Shown here: positions 18,856 through 28,409 of the stretch, piece by piece
Layout: every line of letters starts with the position of its first letter
Position numbering within the stretch: the stretch's first letter is position 1
Translations under genes and position numbers: made by a program
Assembly (NCBI RefSeq): GCF_000278135.1
Contig: NZ_JH725023.1
Coordinates: forward strand, 318,883 to 382,882
Reading direction: 5' to 3'
From: Candidatus Bartonella washoeensis Sb944nv
GTDB taxonomy: Bacteria > Pseudomonadota > Alphaproteobacteria > Rhizobiales > Rhizobiaceae
Length of the DNA stretch: 64,000 nucleotides
The notes under the pieces: model-generated
Databases searched by the model: none
What the model was told of the DNA's origin: nothing
What the model saw: only the letters and a program-made list of their open reading frames with translations

Positions 18856-21321
18856 TTAAAAAACTTTATCTCCTTTGGGAATTGGAAAAAAACATTTAAC
18901 CGTTGTTCCTTGTCCAGTGCCGGTAAGAATTTCAACGTGTCCACCATGGAGTTCAACGAAACTTTTGACAAGGGAAAGACCAAGGCCTGCTCCTGCACGC
19001 CTACCATTATGTGCATGGGAAGAAAAACGTTTGAAAATTCGATCAAGGATGTCTTCTGGAATATCAGACCCCTCATTGTGAACACTGAAGACGATGTTAT
19101 CATCTTGTTCTTCAGCACAAAATTCAATCGTACTTGCTTCGGTTGCAAAATTAATGGCGTTACTGAGCACATTAACAAAGATTTGATGCAAACGTGTTGC
19201 ATCAGCAGAAATAAAATTCAAGGAAGGAGAAATTTGCTGTAAAAGCGTAATATGGCGTCCATTAAGGCGCTCTTCTACGCGCGCTACTGCTTGCACCATA
19301 GAATCGGCAATATTAACTGGTTTTATGTCCAGCTCCATGATACCTGCATCAAGGGTTGCGAGGTCAAGAATATCATTAACAATATTCAAGAGAGTACCTG
19401 ATTCTGAATGAATATGTCCAAGATATTCATGTTGACGTTCATTGATAGGACCAAAAATCTTATCGCGTAAAATATCAGAAAATCCGATAATATTGGTAAG
19501 GGGTGTACGCAATTCATAGGAAACATGTTGAACAAATTCATTGCGCAAATGATCAGCTTTTTCTAATGCTTCATTTTTCTCTTGAAGAGCACGCGCGACA
19601 TGGACAGTATCAGTAACATTAACGAACGTAAGCATCGTTTGTCCATTGGGAAGCGGGACCAGTGTGTAATCAATAATCATTCCATTTTTTAGGTCCATCC
19701 GCCCTGAATATGTGTCACGTTTTTCAGCAAAACCTGTAATAAATCTGGTAAATTCATCCCATTCTTTTCCCACGCTTAGGGCTGAACAATGACTTTGTAA
19801 TTGTGTAATGTGGGTGCCTTCTACCAGTAAATTATAAGGGAGAAACCATAGTTTTGATAAAGCTGGATTCGATAAACGAAGACGTCCATCGGTGCCAAAA
19901 ACCACCACTCCTTCTGAAAGTTTATCAAGTGTCTCGCCTTGTATTTTAATGAGTGTATTATAGCGTCGTTCAAGATCGATTTTTTCTGTAAGATTTTCGT
20001 AAAGCCAAGTAACACCTCCTTGTGGGTGAGGACTAGAAATAACACGTAATGTACGCCCATCTGGAAGATTCCAAATCTGCTGATTTGATTCTGTTTGTTG
20101 GTAGGCTTTAAAAAGTTCTTCTTTCCACCTGCGCCAATCAGGGTGTTCACCAATGAGCCCTTTTTCACGCAAATGCTCAAGAAGCAATGTATGGCTTGGT
20201 TCACTTTCTAGAAAAGAACTCTCTAGCGGCCATAGGATTTTAAAAGCATGGTTGCAGAATTTTAATTTTTGGTTAGTATCAAAAATGGCTACAGCCGTTG
20301 AGATTTGATCAAGTGTTTCACAATGACTTTGAAGAACACGTTTTAGTTCATTGGCAAGATTTTCATATGCGCTCTCATCACGCGCAAAAGCTGCCATCCC
20401 TTCAGTTGTTGTAATACGAGTGAGATGAAAACGGTGCCGTTCTCCATCAATGACTGTATAAACGGACTCTTGAAAAATTGTTTCTGTTTCATTTGTTTTA
20501 CGTTGCGTTGTTTCATTGAAAAGATCAACAACTTCGTTACTGTTTTCTCGAAAGCCTGTCATTTCTTTAAAGGCACGATTGATAAAATAAAAGTTCCCTT
20601 CACAATCTCGTATCCATACCGGTTCTTGAATAAGATCAAGGAGGTTGCGTTGCATTCTTAGCTCGTTGAGAATGCGGGCGATATCTTTCTGTAAACGAGC
20701 ATTTTCGCTTTGCTGGGTTGAGATATCTTGAAAACGTGCAATGGCTACTGTTCCTGCGATTACACCTGTAACTTGCAACAATATATTGTTATTGGTGGTG
20801 ATAGAGAGGTCAAAAGGGTGAGACTTGTAAAGCAATTGTGTGAGTGCATAGTCAAGTTCTCGCAGAGAGGTTTCTTCAAGCCAAAGCTCAAAACGCTGAA
20901 AGTTTTCTTGGTGAATTCCCACTTTTTGCAATGCAGGAATATTGCCTACCATACGTGGTAAAGTCGTTGGATTTTCCCAAATAAGAAGATATTGTCCAGT
21001 TTCTTCTAGAAGCCATTCATAATATTGAAGTTTTTCAGAAAAGTCTGCTTGAATTCTCTTCAAAGGCTCCCATGAAGCTTTTTTTGCACGCATAATAACT
21101 GCCATGCAAATGAGAAGTGAAGCACAAGAAACTCCTCCACAGAGCGCTAAAAGGAGCCATGGACCATCTGGTAAAGTGAAGTCGAAAGGGAGATGTGTTT
21201 CCAATGACTGCGCAATAGCGCATGTTGGAGAGAAAAGGAAAACAAGACAAAAAATCTCGCTGCAGATTCGGATTATTTTTTGAGTTTTTTCTTTGGGGTC
21301 ATAATCACCAAAGCTGGGCAC
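18856..21321 (-). CDS. divL: DivL-type PAS sensor pseudokinase with Tyr in place of the H-box His
   Basis: Built like a hybrid PAS histidine kinase: an N-terminal hydrophobic segment and signal-like region, a membrane helix (LLLALCGGVSCASLLICMAVIM), several PAS-like regions, then HisKA and HATPase domains. The H-box reads FVQHVSYELRTPLTNIIGFS, with Tyr (residue 602 from the start used here) where histidine kinases have His. This substitution is the hallmark of Caulobacter DivL, which binds DivK and controls CckA and hence CtrA. The N-box (LHQIFVNVLSNAINFA) and glycine-rich GAGLGLSL remain. I prefer GTG 21321 after an AAAAGGAAAA site; an upstream frame to 21408 would overlap ahcY. Its place between ahcY and tsaE is conserved in Rhizobiales as I recall. 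Confidence 0.85.
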   Translation of the reverse strand: MPSFGDYDPKEKTQKIIRICSEIFCLVFLFSPTCAIAQSLETHLPFDFTLPDGPWLLLALCGGVSCASLLICMAVIMRAKKASWEPLKRIQADFSEKLQYYEWLLEETGQYLLIWENPTTLPRMVGNIPALQKVGIHQENFQRFELWLEETSLRELDYALTQLLYKSHPFDLSITTNNNILLQVTGVIAGTVAIARFQDISTQQSENARLQKDIARILNELRMQRNLLDLIQEPVWIRDCEGNFYFINRAFKEMTGFRENSNEVVDLFNETTQRKTNETETIFQESVYTVIDGERHRFHLTRITTTEGMAAFARDESAYENLANELKRVLQSHCETLDQISTAVAIFDTNQKLKFCNHAFKILWPLESSFLESEPSHTLLLEHLREKGLIGEHPDWRRWKEELFKAYQQTESNQQIWNLPDGRTLRVISSPHPQGGVTWLYENLTEKIDLERRYNTLIKIQGETLDKLSEGVVVFGTDGRLRLSNPALSKLWFLPYNLLVEGTHITQLQSHCSALSVGKEWDEFTRFITGFAEKRDTYSGRMDLKNGMIIDYTLVPLPNGQTMLTFVNVTDTVHVARALQEKNEALEKADHLRNEFVQHVSYELRTPLTNIIGFSDILRDKIFGPINERQHEYLGHIHSESGTLLNIVNDILDLATLDAGIMELDIKPVNIADSMVQAVARVEERLNGRHITLLQQISPSLNFISADATRLHQIFVNVLSNAINFATEASTIEFCAEEQDDNIVFSVHNEGSDIPEDILDRIFKRFSSHAHNGRRAGAGLGLSLVKSFVELHGGHVEILTGTGQGTTVKCFFPIPKGDKVF

Positions 21322-21358
21322 GATGCGTTTTCCTTTTTCTTTTAACCCAAGGAAACAT

Positions 21359-22756
21359 TTAGTAACGATAATGATCTGGTTTATAAGGTCCTTGTGGTGT
21401 GACTCCAATATAGGCAGCTTGTTCTTCTGATAAAACGCTTAATTTTATTCCTAGTCGATCAAGGTGAAGACGTGCAACTTTTTCATCAAGATGTTTGGGC
21501 AAGACAGTCACTTCATTTTTATAGTGCTCTGAACGGGTAAAGAGTTCAATTTGCGCTAAAACTTGATTGGTAAATGAAGCTGACATGACAAAAGATGGAT
21601 GACCTGTAGCATTACCGAGATTTAGCAAACGACCTTCAGAGAGCAAAATTATGCGTTTTCCATCGGGAAAAGTGATCATATCGACTTGTGGTTTAATATT
21701 CGTCCATGGCAAATTTCTAAGGGCTGATACTTCTATTTCATTATCAAAGTGGCCAATATTTCCAAGAATACACATATCTTTAACTTGACGCATATGGTCT
21801 AAGCGGACAACATCTCTATTGCCTGTTGTTGTTATGATAATATCAGCACTGGAGGCAGCATCATCTAAAGTCACCACTTCATAGCCGTCCATAGCTGCTT
21901 GAAGAGCGCAAATTGGGTCAATTTCTGTCACTTTAACACGAGCCCCAGCGCCTGAAAGAGATGCTGCTGAACCTTTACCTACATCACCATAACCGCAGAC
22001 AATGGCAGTTTTCCCAGCTATCATTACGTCTGTCCCGCGTCGGATACCGTCTACTAATGATTCTCTACATCCATATTTATTATCAAATTTTGATTTCGTG
22101 ACACTATCATTGACATTGATAGCAGGAAAAGGCAGAAGCTTTTCTTTTTGTAGTTGATGAAGACGGTGTACGCCCGTTGTGGTTTCTTCGCTCACACCTT
22201 TGATTGCTGCACGCTGGCGTGTGAAAAATCCTGGTGTAGCATCCATACGCTTTTGAATTTGTTTGAAAAAAAATGTCTCTTCTTCTGTCTTGGGATGAGA
22301 GAGAATATCCTTATCTATTTCTGCACGGCTGCCCGTTAAAATATAATTTGTGGCATCAGCTCCATCATCTAAGATAAGATTGGAAGGATTGCCATCAGGC
22401 CATTGGAAAATGGCATCTATATAAGTCCAATATTCTTCAAGTGTTTCACCCTTAACCGCAAAAACAGCAGTACCAGTGGCTGCAATAGCTGCTGCTGCAT
22501 GATCTTGCGTAGAAAAAATATTGCTAGAACTCCACCGTACATCGGCACCGAGTGTTTTCAGTGTTTCAATCAAAACGGCTGTCTGAATGGTCATATGCAA
22601 TGAACCGGAAATACGTGCTCCCCGCAAAGGTTGACTGGAAGAAAATTCCTCACGACAAGCCATCAAACCAGGCATTTCGGTTTCGGCAATATCAAGTTCT
22701 TTACGACCATAAGCAGCAAGTGCAATATCTTTGACAACATAATCTTGGGCTGCCAT
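21359..22756 (-). CDS. ahcY: S-adenosylhomocysteine hydrolase
   Basis: Splits S-adenosylhomocysteine into adenosine and homocysteine, clearing the inhibitor made by methyltransferases. The NAD-binding loop [10 protein letters not shown] is near residue 257, the catalytic block [11 protein letters not shown] near 218, and the family's C-terminal KPDHYRY ends the protein. At 465 residues it is the standard bacterial form with the extra insert. I see no SAH riboswitch in the short leader. It ends 37 bp before the chosen divL start, so the two are probably cotranscribed. Confidence 0.97.
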   Translation of the reverse strand: MAAQDYVVKDIALAAYGRKELDIAETEMPGLMACREEFSSSQPLRGARISGSLHMTIQTAVLIETLKTLGADVRWSSSNIFSTQDHAAAAIAATGTAVFAVKGETLEEYWTYIDAIFQWPDGNPSNLILDDGADATNYILTGSRAEIDKDILSHPKTEEETFFFKQIQKRMDATPGFFTRQRAAIKGVSEETTTGVHRLHQLQKEKLLPFPAINVNDSVTKSKFDNKYGCRESLVDGIRRGTDVMIAGKTAIVCGYGDVGKGSAASLSGAGARVKVTEIDPICALQAAMDGYEVVTLDDAASSADIIITTTGNRDVVRLDHMRQVKDMCILGNIGHFDNEIEVSALRNLPWTNIKPQVDMITFPDGKRIILLSEGRLLNLGNATGHPSFVMSASFTNQVLAQIELFTRSEHYKNEVTVLPKHLDEKVARLHLDRLGIKLSVLSEEQAAYIGVTPQGPYKPDHYRY

Positions 22757-23591
22757 TCTTTATTCCTTCAAAATTAATTTCTTCGAGACGGTAGGAGAAA
22801 TTAAAAAAAAATGCAAGCCAATAGAAAAACTTCTCTCTGTGAAAAAATTTTTTTGAAGTTTCTATAAATTTGTGCAAAAGGCATGTATTTGCTAATGGGT
22901 AGTGATGTTATTGACAGGGTATAGGGAGGCTTATAAAAACTCTATTGTGCGAACAAATCTTATCTGCGTTTGTTAGTTTTTGAACTGAGAGAAGGGTAAA
23001 ATTACAAAGAGAATTTGTTATGAAATTCTGTCTTCTGAAAAAAAGCGCAAATATATAAATTTCATTAATACATCTACTTTTACTTTTTTCTTTTTGTAAA
23101 TTAGAAAAATTTAGTCACAAGAGATATGTGCTACCAAGAGTAGTATACTATCGTGCTGTCATTCACTATTTGTTTCAAGGAACATTTCACTTTGCTCGTC
23201 ATTGGCATTTTCTGGCGCTGCCCATGAATGCTACCCATGAATGGTACGAAAGCAAGATCATTGGATACCGCCATCATCTTTACGCTTATAAAGGTACCAA
23301 CCAGAACCATTATTCCAACCAGAACCATTATTATTTTCTCTAGTTCCCAATATTGCACCTGCTTTTGCATTAAGATGGTTCATAAGAGATATAGCGATTC
23401 CTTTTTTAAACGATTTGTGTTCACACGTTGTTTCTTGTTGTGATGTGAAAATAAAAGTTTTTAATGATGTTAAATTCAAGGACTTGAAATGAGAATATAG
23501 AATTATATTCGGTACTCTAATTTCTCAATATGGGTAAAAATAAAGCACTACTATAAATCAATATTTTGACTAAGTCTTTTGAGAGCATGTG
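22757..23591. other. Gap with a tandem repeat and possible gene remnant
   Basis: 835 bp upstream of ahcY with no convincing gene. It holds a perfect 18-bp tandem duplication at 23297-23332 and a nearby imperfect repeat of CCCATGAATG at 23221-23240. A minus-strand frame ending at 23258 (open back past 23479) reads a repeated NNGSGW and then YLYKRKDDGG, which looks protein-like but has only a TTG start and no ribosome-binding site. I treat it as a possible remnant of unknown kind. Confidence 0.4.
23297..23332. repeat. Two perfect tandem copies of an 18-bp unit
   Basis: The unit CCAACCAGAACCATTATT occurs at 23297-23314 and again at 23315-23332. Eighteen bases keep the reading frame; on the minus strand the repeat encodes the doubled NNGSGW. 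Confidence 0.9.
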
Positions 23592-24590
23592 TTAGGCTGG
23601 TAAATTTTGGGAAAATTGACCTTGTGGACGAAATCGCCATAGATAACTTGGCAAGAGTGCAGCCATTGCTTTGGGGGTAATACCTGCTCCTTCTAAAGTA
23701 TATCCATTTTCTATAGCTTCTTGAGAAATAATGTTATCCATTTGCAGGAAGCGTATTTGATCGGCTGTTATCAATGTTGGCATGAGAGGGAATTTACCGA
23801 TAGCTCCCAAAAAACTTCCGATCAACAGCCCTGCAGAAAGAGGCATAGAGACAAATATTTTTTTACGGTGAATGATTTTCAATATGTTTTCAAGAACATT
23901 TTGAAATGTGATAATCTGTGGACCACCAAGATCATAACTTTTTCCAGAGATAACTTGTCCTTCTAAAGCACGCACAACAAATTCAGCGATGTCACCAACA
24001 TAGACGGGCTGCAATTTGCTTTGTCCTCCTCCAAAAAGGGGTATAATCGGTAAAAAACACGATAGATTTGCTAGGGTATTAAAAAAACAATCCTCTGGCC
24101 CGAAGATAACGGATGGGCGCATAATAATTGCTTGAGGATGCTTGTCCTGAATAATTTTCTCACTCATAGATTTAACACGTGCATAAAGAAAAGAAGCGTT
24201 TTGATTAGCTACAAGTGCGGACATATAAATGAGTGGAATACCCGCTTCAGCTGCTAATTCAGAAACATTTTGTGCACCGTCAGTTTGTATCTTTTGAAAA
24301 TTCGATTGATTTGCTTGTGTTAAGCTACCAGCAAGAAACACAGCACCATCTGCACCAAGCAACGCGCGTGCAACAGAGGCACGATGCTTGATATCAGTTT
24401 TGAGCATTTGGGTTTGTCCCACTTCTCCTATTTGTAGCATGTAATAGGCTTTTTGTGGATAGCGAACAGCGATGCGAACGCGGTAACCTCGCTTAGTTAA
24501 AGCCTCAACGACATGCCGCCCCACGAAACCAGAGCCGCCGAAAACAGTAATAAGTTTAGGATTTTGATAAAGTGCACAATCAAGCTGCAT
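23592..24590 (-). CDS. NDUFA9-like NAD(P)-binding protein (complex I-associated SDR)
   Basis: An atypical short-chain dehydrogenase of 332 residues related to the mitochondrial complex I subunit NDUFA9/39 kDa. The nucleotide-binding turn is VFGGSGFVGRHVVEAL, at residues 15-30. MRPSVIFGPED and YDLGGP are further family motifs. A typical Tyr-x-x-x-Lys pair is represented by YARVKSMSEK. In alphaproteobacteria such proteins are conserved near core genes, and a role in complex I assembly or ubiquinone biosynthesis has been proposed for relatives. It sits 43 bp downstream of folC on the same strand and may be cotranscribed with it. The exact function here is unproven. Confidence 0.8.
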   Translation of the reverse strand: MQLDCALYQNPKLITVFGGSGFVGRHVVEALTKRGYRVRIAVRYPQKAYYMLQIGEVGQTQMLKTDIKHRASVARALLGADGAVFLAGSLTQANQSNFQKIQTDGAQNVSELAAEAGIPLIYMSALVANQNASFLYARVKSMSEKIIQDKHPQAIIMRPSVIFGPEDCFFNTLANLSCFLPIIPLFGGGQSKLQPVYVGDIAEFVVRALEGQVISGKSYDLGGPQIITFQNVLENILKIIHRKKIFVSMPLSAGLLIGSFLGAIGKFPLMPTLITADQIRFLQMDNIISQEAIENGYTLEGAGITPKAMAALLPSYLWRFRPQGQFSQNLPA

Positions 24591-24633
24591 GACTAGAAGT
24601 TCTATCTTTTAAAACTTTATGAATAAGCAATCC

Positions 24634-25953
24634 CTAACATGGTGGTGTTTTATTGTCACGTAAAATATCACCGGCAAGGTAAAGGGAACCACTAATAAGG
24701 ACGATAGCTTCTCTATGTTCTGAGTGAATTTTCTGTAAAGCATCTTGTAGATGAGCTTGAGGGCTAGCAAGAATTCCTACTTTTCGCGCTGATTCAGCTA
24801 AAATTGTTGGACAAATACTTGCGTTATTGTCACTCAATGGGATCGTATAGACTTTATCTACAAGGTTTGCGAGAGGCCGAAAGTAACCGACAGTATCCTT
24901 GGTGTTGATCATGCCAGCAATCATAATAATAGGGCGGTTTGATTTTTTTTTCCATTGAGCAAGTTCTGTTGCAATTACTTTTCCAGCGGCCGGGTTGTGT
25001 CCACCATCCAGCCATAGATCAATATTAGGAGACAGTTGATCAACTAAGTTTCCATGGGTGAGATGTTGCATCCGTGCTGGCCAGTAAATATTTTGCAGGG
25101 CATGGCTTATCGTTTTTTCTGAAAGTTGAAACCCTGCTTGATGAATTGCTTCAAGAGAGGCTCCGGCATTAGCAATTTGATGAGCCCCAATAAGGTTAGG
25201 AAGTGGAAGATCCATAAGACCTTGATTGTTTTGAAATACCATATGTCCATATTCTGTATAGCTTTGATAATCTTGGTCAAATAGGGAATAAGGTGCTTTA
25301 TTTTTATCAGCAATAGACGTTAAAATAGAAAGGGTTTCATCATGATCTTGCTTACCAATGACTACAGGAACTGCTGGTTTGATAATTCCACCTTTTTGAA
25401 AAGCGATTTGTGCAATTGTGCTTCCAAGAAAAATCTCATGATCATAGTCAATAGGCATAATGAGAGATACAGCTGGCTTGTTAATCACATTTGTAGCATC
25501 AAAACGTCCTCCTAATCCAACTTCTAGAATCACTACATCAGCTGGATGTGTGCTAAACAACATAAAGGCAGCTGCTGTAAAAATTTCAAAAATAGTAATC
25601 AGCTCTTGACGATTTACTTTTATGATTTCGTGAATTATTTCAGCCAATTGGCTCTCTGTGACAAGTTGACCGCCTCCTATTTTACCTAGTCGACACCGTT
25701 CATTCCAGTTCACCAAATGAGGTGAACTATAGACATGAACCCGGTAGCCTGCACTTTCTAAAAGAGCGCGACAAATGGCTGAAGCAGATCCTTTGCCATT
25801 TGTTCCAGCAATATGAATAACAGGCGCAAGTTTTAAGTGGGGATTATCAAGATGTCCCAAAAGACGAGAAATACGCTCTAAAGAAAGATCAAATTTTTTT
25901 GGATAGTTTTTCAGTAAATCATCTACCATCCTTTGCACTTGATTTTTTTTCAT
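24634..25953 (-). CDS. folC: Folylpolyglutamate synthase / dihydrofolate synthase
   Basis: Adds glutamate to dihydropteroate and to folates, trapping them in the cell. The ATP loop is AGTNGKGSAS (about 49-58), and the Mur-ligase family blocks EVGLGGRFDATN and DGGHNPAA are both present. Its 439 residues match the family. It starts 4 bp after the accD stop; accD-folC is the usual Rhizobiales pair and they are clearly one transcription unit. Confidence 0.95.
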   Translation of the reverse strand: MKKNQVQRMVDDLLKNYPKKFDLSLERISRLLGHLDNPHLKLAPVIHIAGTNGKGSASAICRALLESAGYRVHVYSSPHLVNWNERCRLGKIGGGQLVTESQLAEIIHEIIKVNRQELITIFEIFTAAAFMLFSTHPADVVILEVGLGGRFDATNVINKPAVSLIMPIDYDHEIFLGSTIAQIAFQKGGIIKPAVPVVIGKQDHDETLSILTSIADKNKAPYSLFDQDYQSYTEYGHMVFQNNQGLMDLPLPNLIGAHQIANAGASLEAIHQAGFQLSEKTISHALQNIYWPARMQHLTHGNLVDQLSPNIDLWLDGGHNPAAGKVIATELAQWKKKSNRPIIMIAGMINTKDTVGYFRPLANLVDKVYTIPLSDNNASICPTILAESARKVGILASPQAHLQDALQKIHSEHREAIVLISGSLYLAGDILRDNKTPPC

Positions 25954-25957
25954 GAGT

Positions 25958-26878
25958 TTAGGCAGCTTCTGTGTTAGAAAGCGATGCTTGAGAATTTGTT
26001 TGCGATGGATTGGAAGGATTAACAGCTGCAGGATATTTCATCATCAAACGTAAAAGTCGTGCAATGGTAGCTTTCATTTTTAAACGCGATACAACCATAT
26101 CAACCATGCCATGTTCGAGCAGATATTCACTGCTTTGAAAACCTTCTGGTAAGGTTTCACGTATGGTTTGTTGAATCACACGTGGTCCTGCAAAACCAAT
26201 CATGGCACCAGGTTCGGCAATATGGATATCACCAAGCATAGCGTAAGAAGCAGTAACGCCACCGGTAGTAGGATTGGTTAGAACCACAATATAAGGAAGT
26301 TTTGCTTCTTTCAGCATTTCAATTGCTACGGTTGTACGAGGCATCTGCATCAATGAGAGTGTTCCTTCTTGCATGCGTGCTCCGCCAGAAGCGGCAAAAA
26401 GAACTAAAGGGCATTTGTCAGCAATGGCAGTATGAAAAGCTTTGATGATAGCTTCTCCCGAAGCCATCCCAAGTGATCCACCCATAAAAGCGAAATCTTG
26501 AACAGTAGCTATAATCGGTAAACCTTCAATAGTACCTCGTGCGCTTAAAATATTGTCATCAACACCAAGTTTGGAACGATAATCTTTTAACCGATCAATG
26601 TAACGTTTTTCATCGCGAAATTTTAAAGGGTCGGTTACAACTTTTGGATTTTCAAGAGGCGTATAAACACCATTATCAAAAAAATGCAGGAGACGATTTT
26701 TGGCGCTGATGCGCATATGATAACCAGAAGTGGGGATTACATATTGGTTAACTTCTAAATCTTTATGGAACACCATTTCACCAGTGGTGGGATCTTTAAT
26801 CCATAGATTTTCTGGAATTTCACGGCGTCCCAGTATGGAATTGATTTTAGGACGAACATAATTTGTAATCCAGTTCAT
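25958..26878 (-). CDS. accD: Acetyl-CoA carboxylase carboxyltransferase subunit beta
   Basis: Together with AccA, transfers the carboxyl group from biotin to acetyl-CoA for fatty-acid synthesis. The crotonase-fold core is intact: [42 protein letters not shown] and [13 protein letters not shown]. In the N-terminal part, where E. coli AccD has a four-cysteine zinc ribbon, this protein reads [13 protein letters not shown] then VIPTSGYHM, with none of the cysteines. I recall that rhizobial AccDs have already lost most of them. Length is 306 residues. trpA, which precedes accD in many Rhizobiales, is not present. Confidence 0.95.
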   Translation of the reverse strand: MNWITNYVRPKINSILGRREIPENLWIKDPTTGEMVFHKDLEVNQYVIPTSGYHMRISAKNRLLHFFDNGVYTPLENPKVVTDPLKFRDEKRYIDRLKDYRSKLGVDDNILSARGTIEGLPIIATVQDFAFMGGSLGMASGEAIIKAFHTAIADKCPLVLFAASGGARMQEGTLSLMQMPRTTVAIEMLKEAKLPYIVVLTNPTTGGVTASYAMLGDIHIAEPGAMIGFAGPRVIQQTIRETLPEGFQSSEYLLEHGMVDMVVSRLKMKATIARLLRLMMKYPAAVNPSNPSQTNSQASLSNTEAA

Positions 26879-27444
26879 CTTTGTAGCCTCTCTTTAGAAA
26901 TTATACACTTTTTGCGCGATTCGAGGGAATATAGGACTGAATAGACAGACTCGCTTTTCCAGTTAATAAACAGACCCATTTAATACTTTTATCTATATGC
27001 GTACAGCTTTTAACCCCATTATCCTTTAATTTTTTATTTTTTCAATGTTACAGCGGTAGTTTAAATAAAAGTATTTCCTTATAAAAAATCTGTTAGAAGT
27101 TTTAATAACTTCCATTATTTACTCTTTTGCTTTGATATTAAATTCCATTGTTTGTGCTGGTTGCAAGCTTCTCATTTGTTGCTGATGAAAAATAAACATT
27201 CAGCAAACCATTAATGTCAGTATTGCAAACCTGAAACAAAAAAGCCTTATAATTATAAACATCAATAAGGATAAATAGTCCATAAAAACAATGCATGCGA
27301 TAATATTATGTTAGCAAAATGCTTGCACAGGAGCAAGAATTTTACCTGATGATGAAAAAGTAACGCGATTTTTTAAAGGATCAAACGTTTTTTATGTTCG
27401 TTTTTATTCATGCATTTTGCTAATTTTTAGGTAAAAGAATGCCT
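26879..27444. other. Gap between accD and the EI24/CysZ-like gene
   Basis: 566 bp with no reading frame worth calling on either strand. A short hairpin is possible at 27322-27337 (CTTGC/GCAAG). The accD promoter presumably lies near 26880-27000 but I cannot pick out confident boxes. The place where trpA would lie in many relatives falls here and appears empty. Confidence 0.5.
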
Positions 27445-28164
27445 TTATTTGGGTTTGATGCGTGTGATGCCTTTTTGGGAAAGCATTTTATATAAGTGTG
27501 TCATAAGTGCGGCTGCGAAAAGTGGTGTTGTTAGATTAAGAAGAGGAATTGAAACAAAAAACGCTATCAACAATCCTGCCCCAAAAACCGTTATGGCGTG
27601 AACATGTAGAAAAGCATGAGCTTCTTGTTTAGACCGAAAACGGTAAGCAGTAAATACAAAGTACTCACGGCCGAATAAATATCCATTAATAACATAAAAG
27701 GCAATCAAATTGATACCTGGCACGAAAAACAAAATAAAAGCGAGTACATTACCGAGAAGGCTTAAAATAAAGAATTTTAAAGAAAGAATAAGTGAACGTC
27801 CAAATGACAATGCGTGCCCAATAGGTTCGCTCGGATAATCTTCTTTTTCAATAATTTCAGCAGCCGAATCAATAAAAAAGCTTCCGATCATGGCTGTGAT
27901 TGGGGCAATTAGAAAAGCCATAACTAAAGCTAAACCTAAATTAAAAATGATAAGTATACTTAATTCTAATAATCCTGCCCAATCTGATAAATCAGGAAGA
28001 AAATGAGCAATCCAAAGCCCAAAATAAGTCATAAAAAGTTCACGTATAAATAACCATATAATGAAAAGCAAAATAAAAGTAAGTCCCAATGCTTTCAATA
28101 TTATGGTGCGATACTGGGGAGTTAAGAGGCGTTGTAGAGCACGATATGCAGCAGTAAAAATCAT
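27445..28164 (-). CDS. EI24/CysZ-like integral membrane protein
   Basis: A 239-residue inner-membrane protein with about four to five long hydrophobic helices: near 25-45, 67-95, 130-160 and 195-225. The arrangement, and motifs such as GSFFIDSAAEIIE and FVPGINLIAFYVINGYLFGREYF, fit the EI24/CysZ family (older name DUF540/YggA-like in alphaproteobacteria). E. coli CysZ transports sulfate, but in Rhizobiales the substrate is unknown. It stands alone between two gaps. Confidence 0.8.
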   Translation of the reverse strand: MIFTAAYRALQRLLTPQYRTIILKALGLTFILLFIIWLFIRELFMTYFGLWIAHFLPDLSDWAGLLELSILIIFNLGLALVMAFLIAPITAMIGSFFIDSAAEIIEKEDYPSEPIGHALSFGRSLILSLKFFILSLLGNVLAFILFFVPGINLIAFYVINGYLFGREYFVFTAYRFRSKQEAHAFLHVHAITVFGAGLLIAFFVSIPLLNLTTPLFAAALMTHLYKMLSQKGITRIKPK

Positions 28165-28409
28165 AGATAATAGATTAAGAAAATAAAATGAGAAAACAAG
28201 AGGATAAATTTAAAGAATATAGAATGTCTATTTTTTCGTTTTACAAGCTAAATGATTTTGATCGATTAAGGCATTAAGGATGGAAAACTGATATTGTTTT
28301 ACAAATAAGGTAAAATTTACGAGTTTCCTTTATAGCTATATACATAACCGATTTTTGGAAGAGAGCGCATTATTTTTTTAATTTCATACATCAAGTGCTA
28401 TTATTTAAT

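Noticed and set aside
23297-23332. CRISPR array or direct-repeat cluster
   Set aside because: Only two adjacent copies with no spacers.
23131-23370. 79-codon minus-strand frame over the 18-bp repeats
   Set aside because: Shifted relative to the frame that reads the NNGSGW repeat, no ribosome-binding site and no similarity I recognise.
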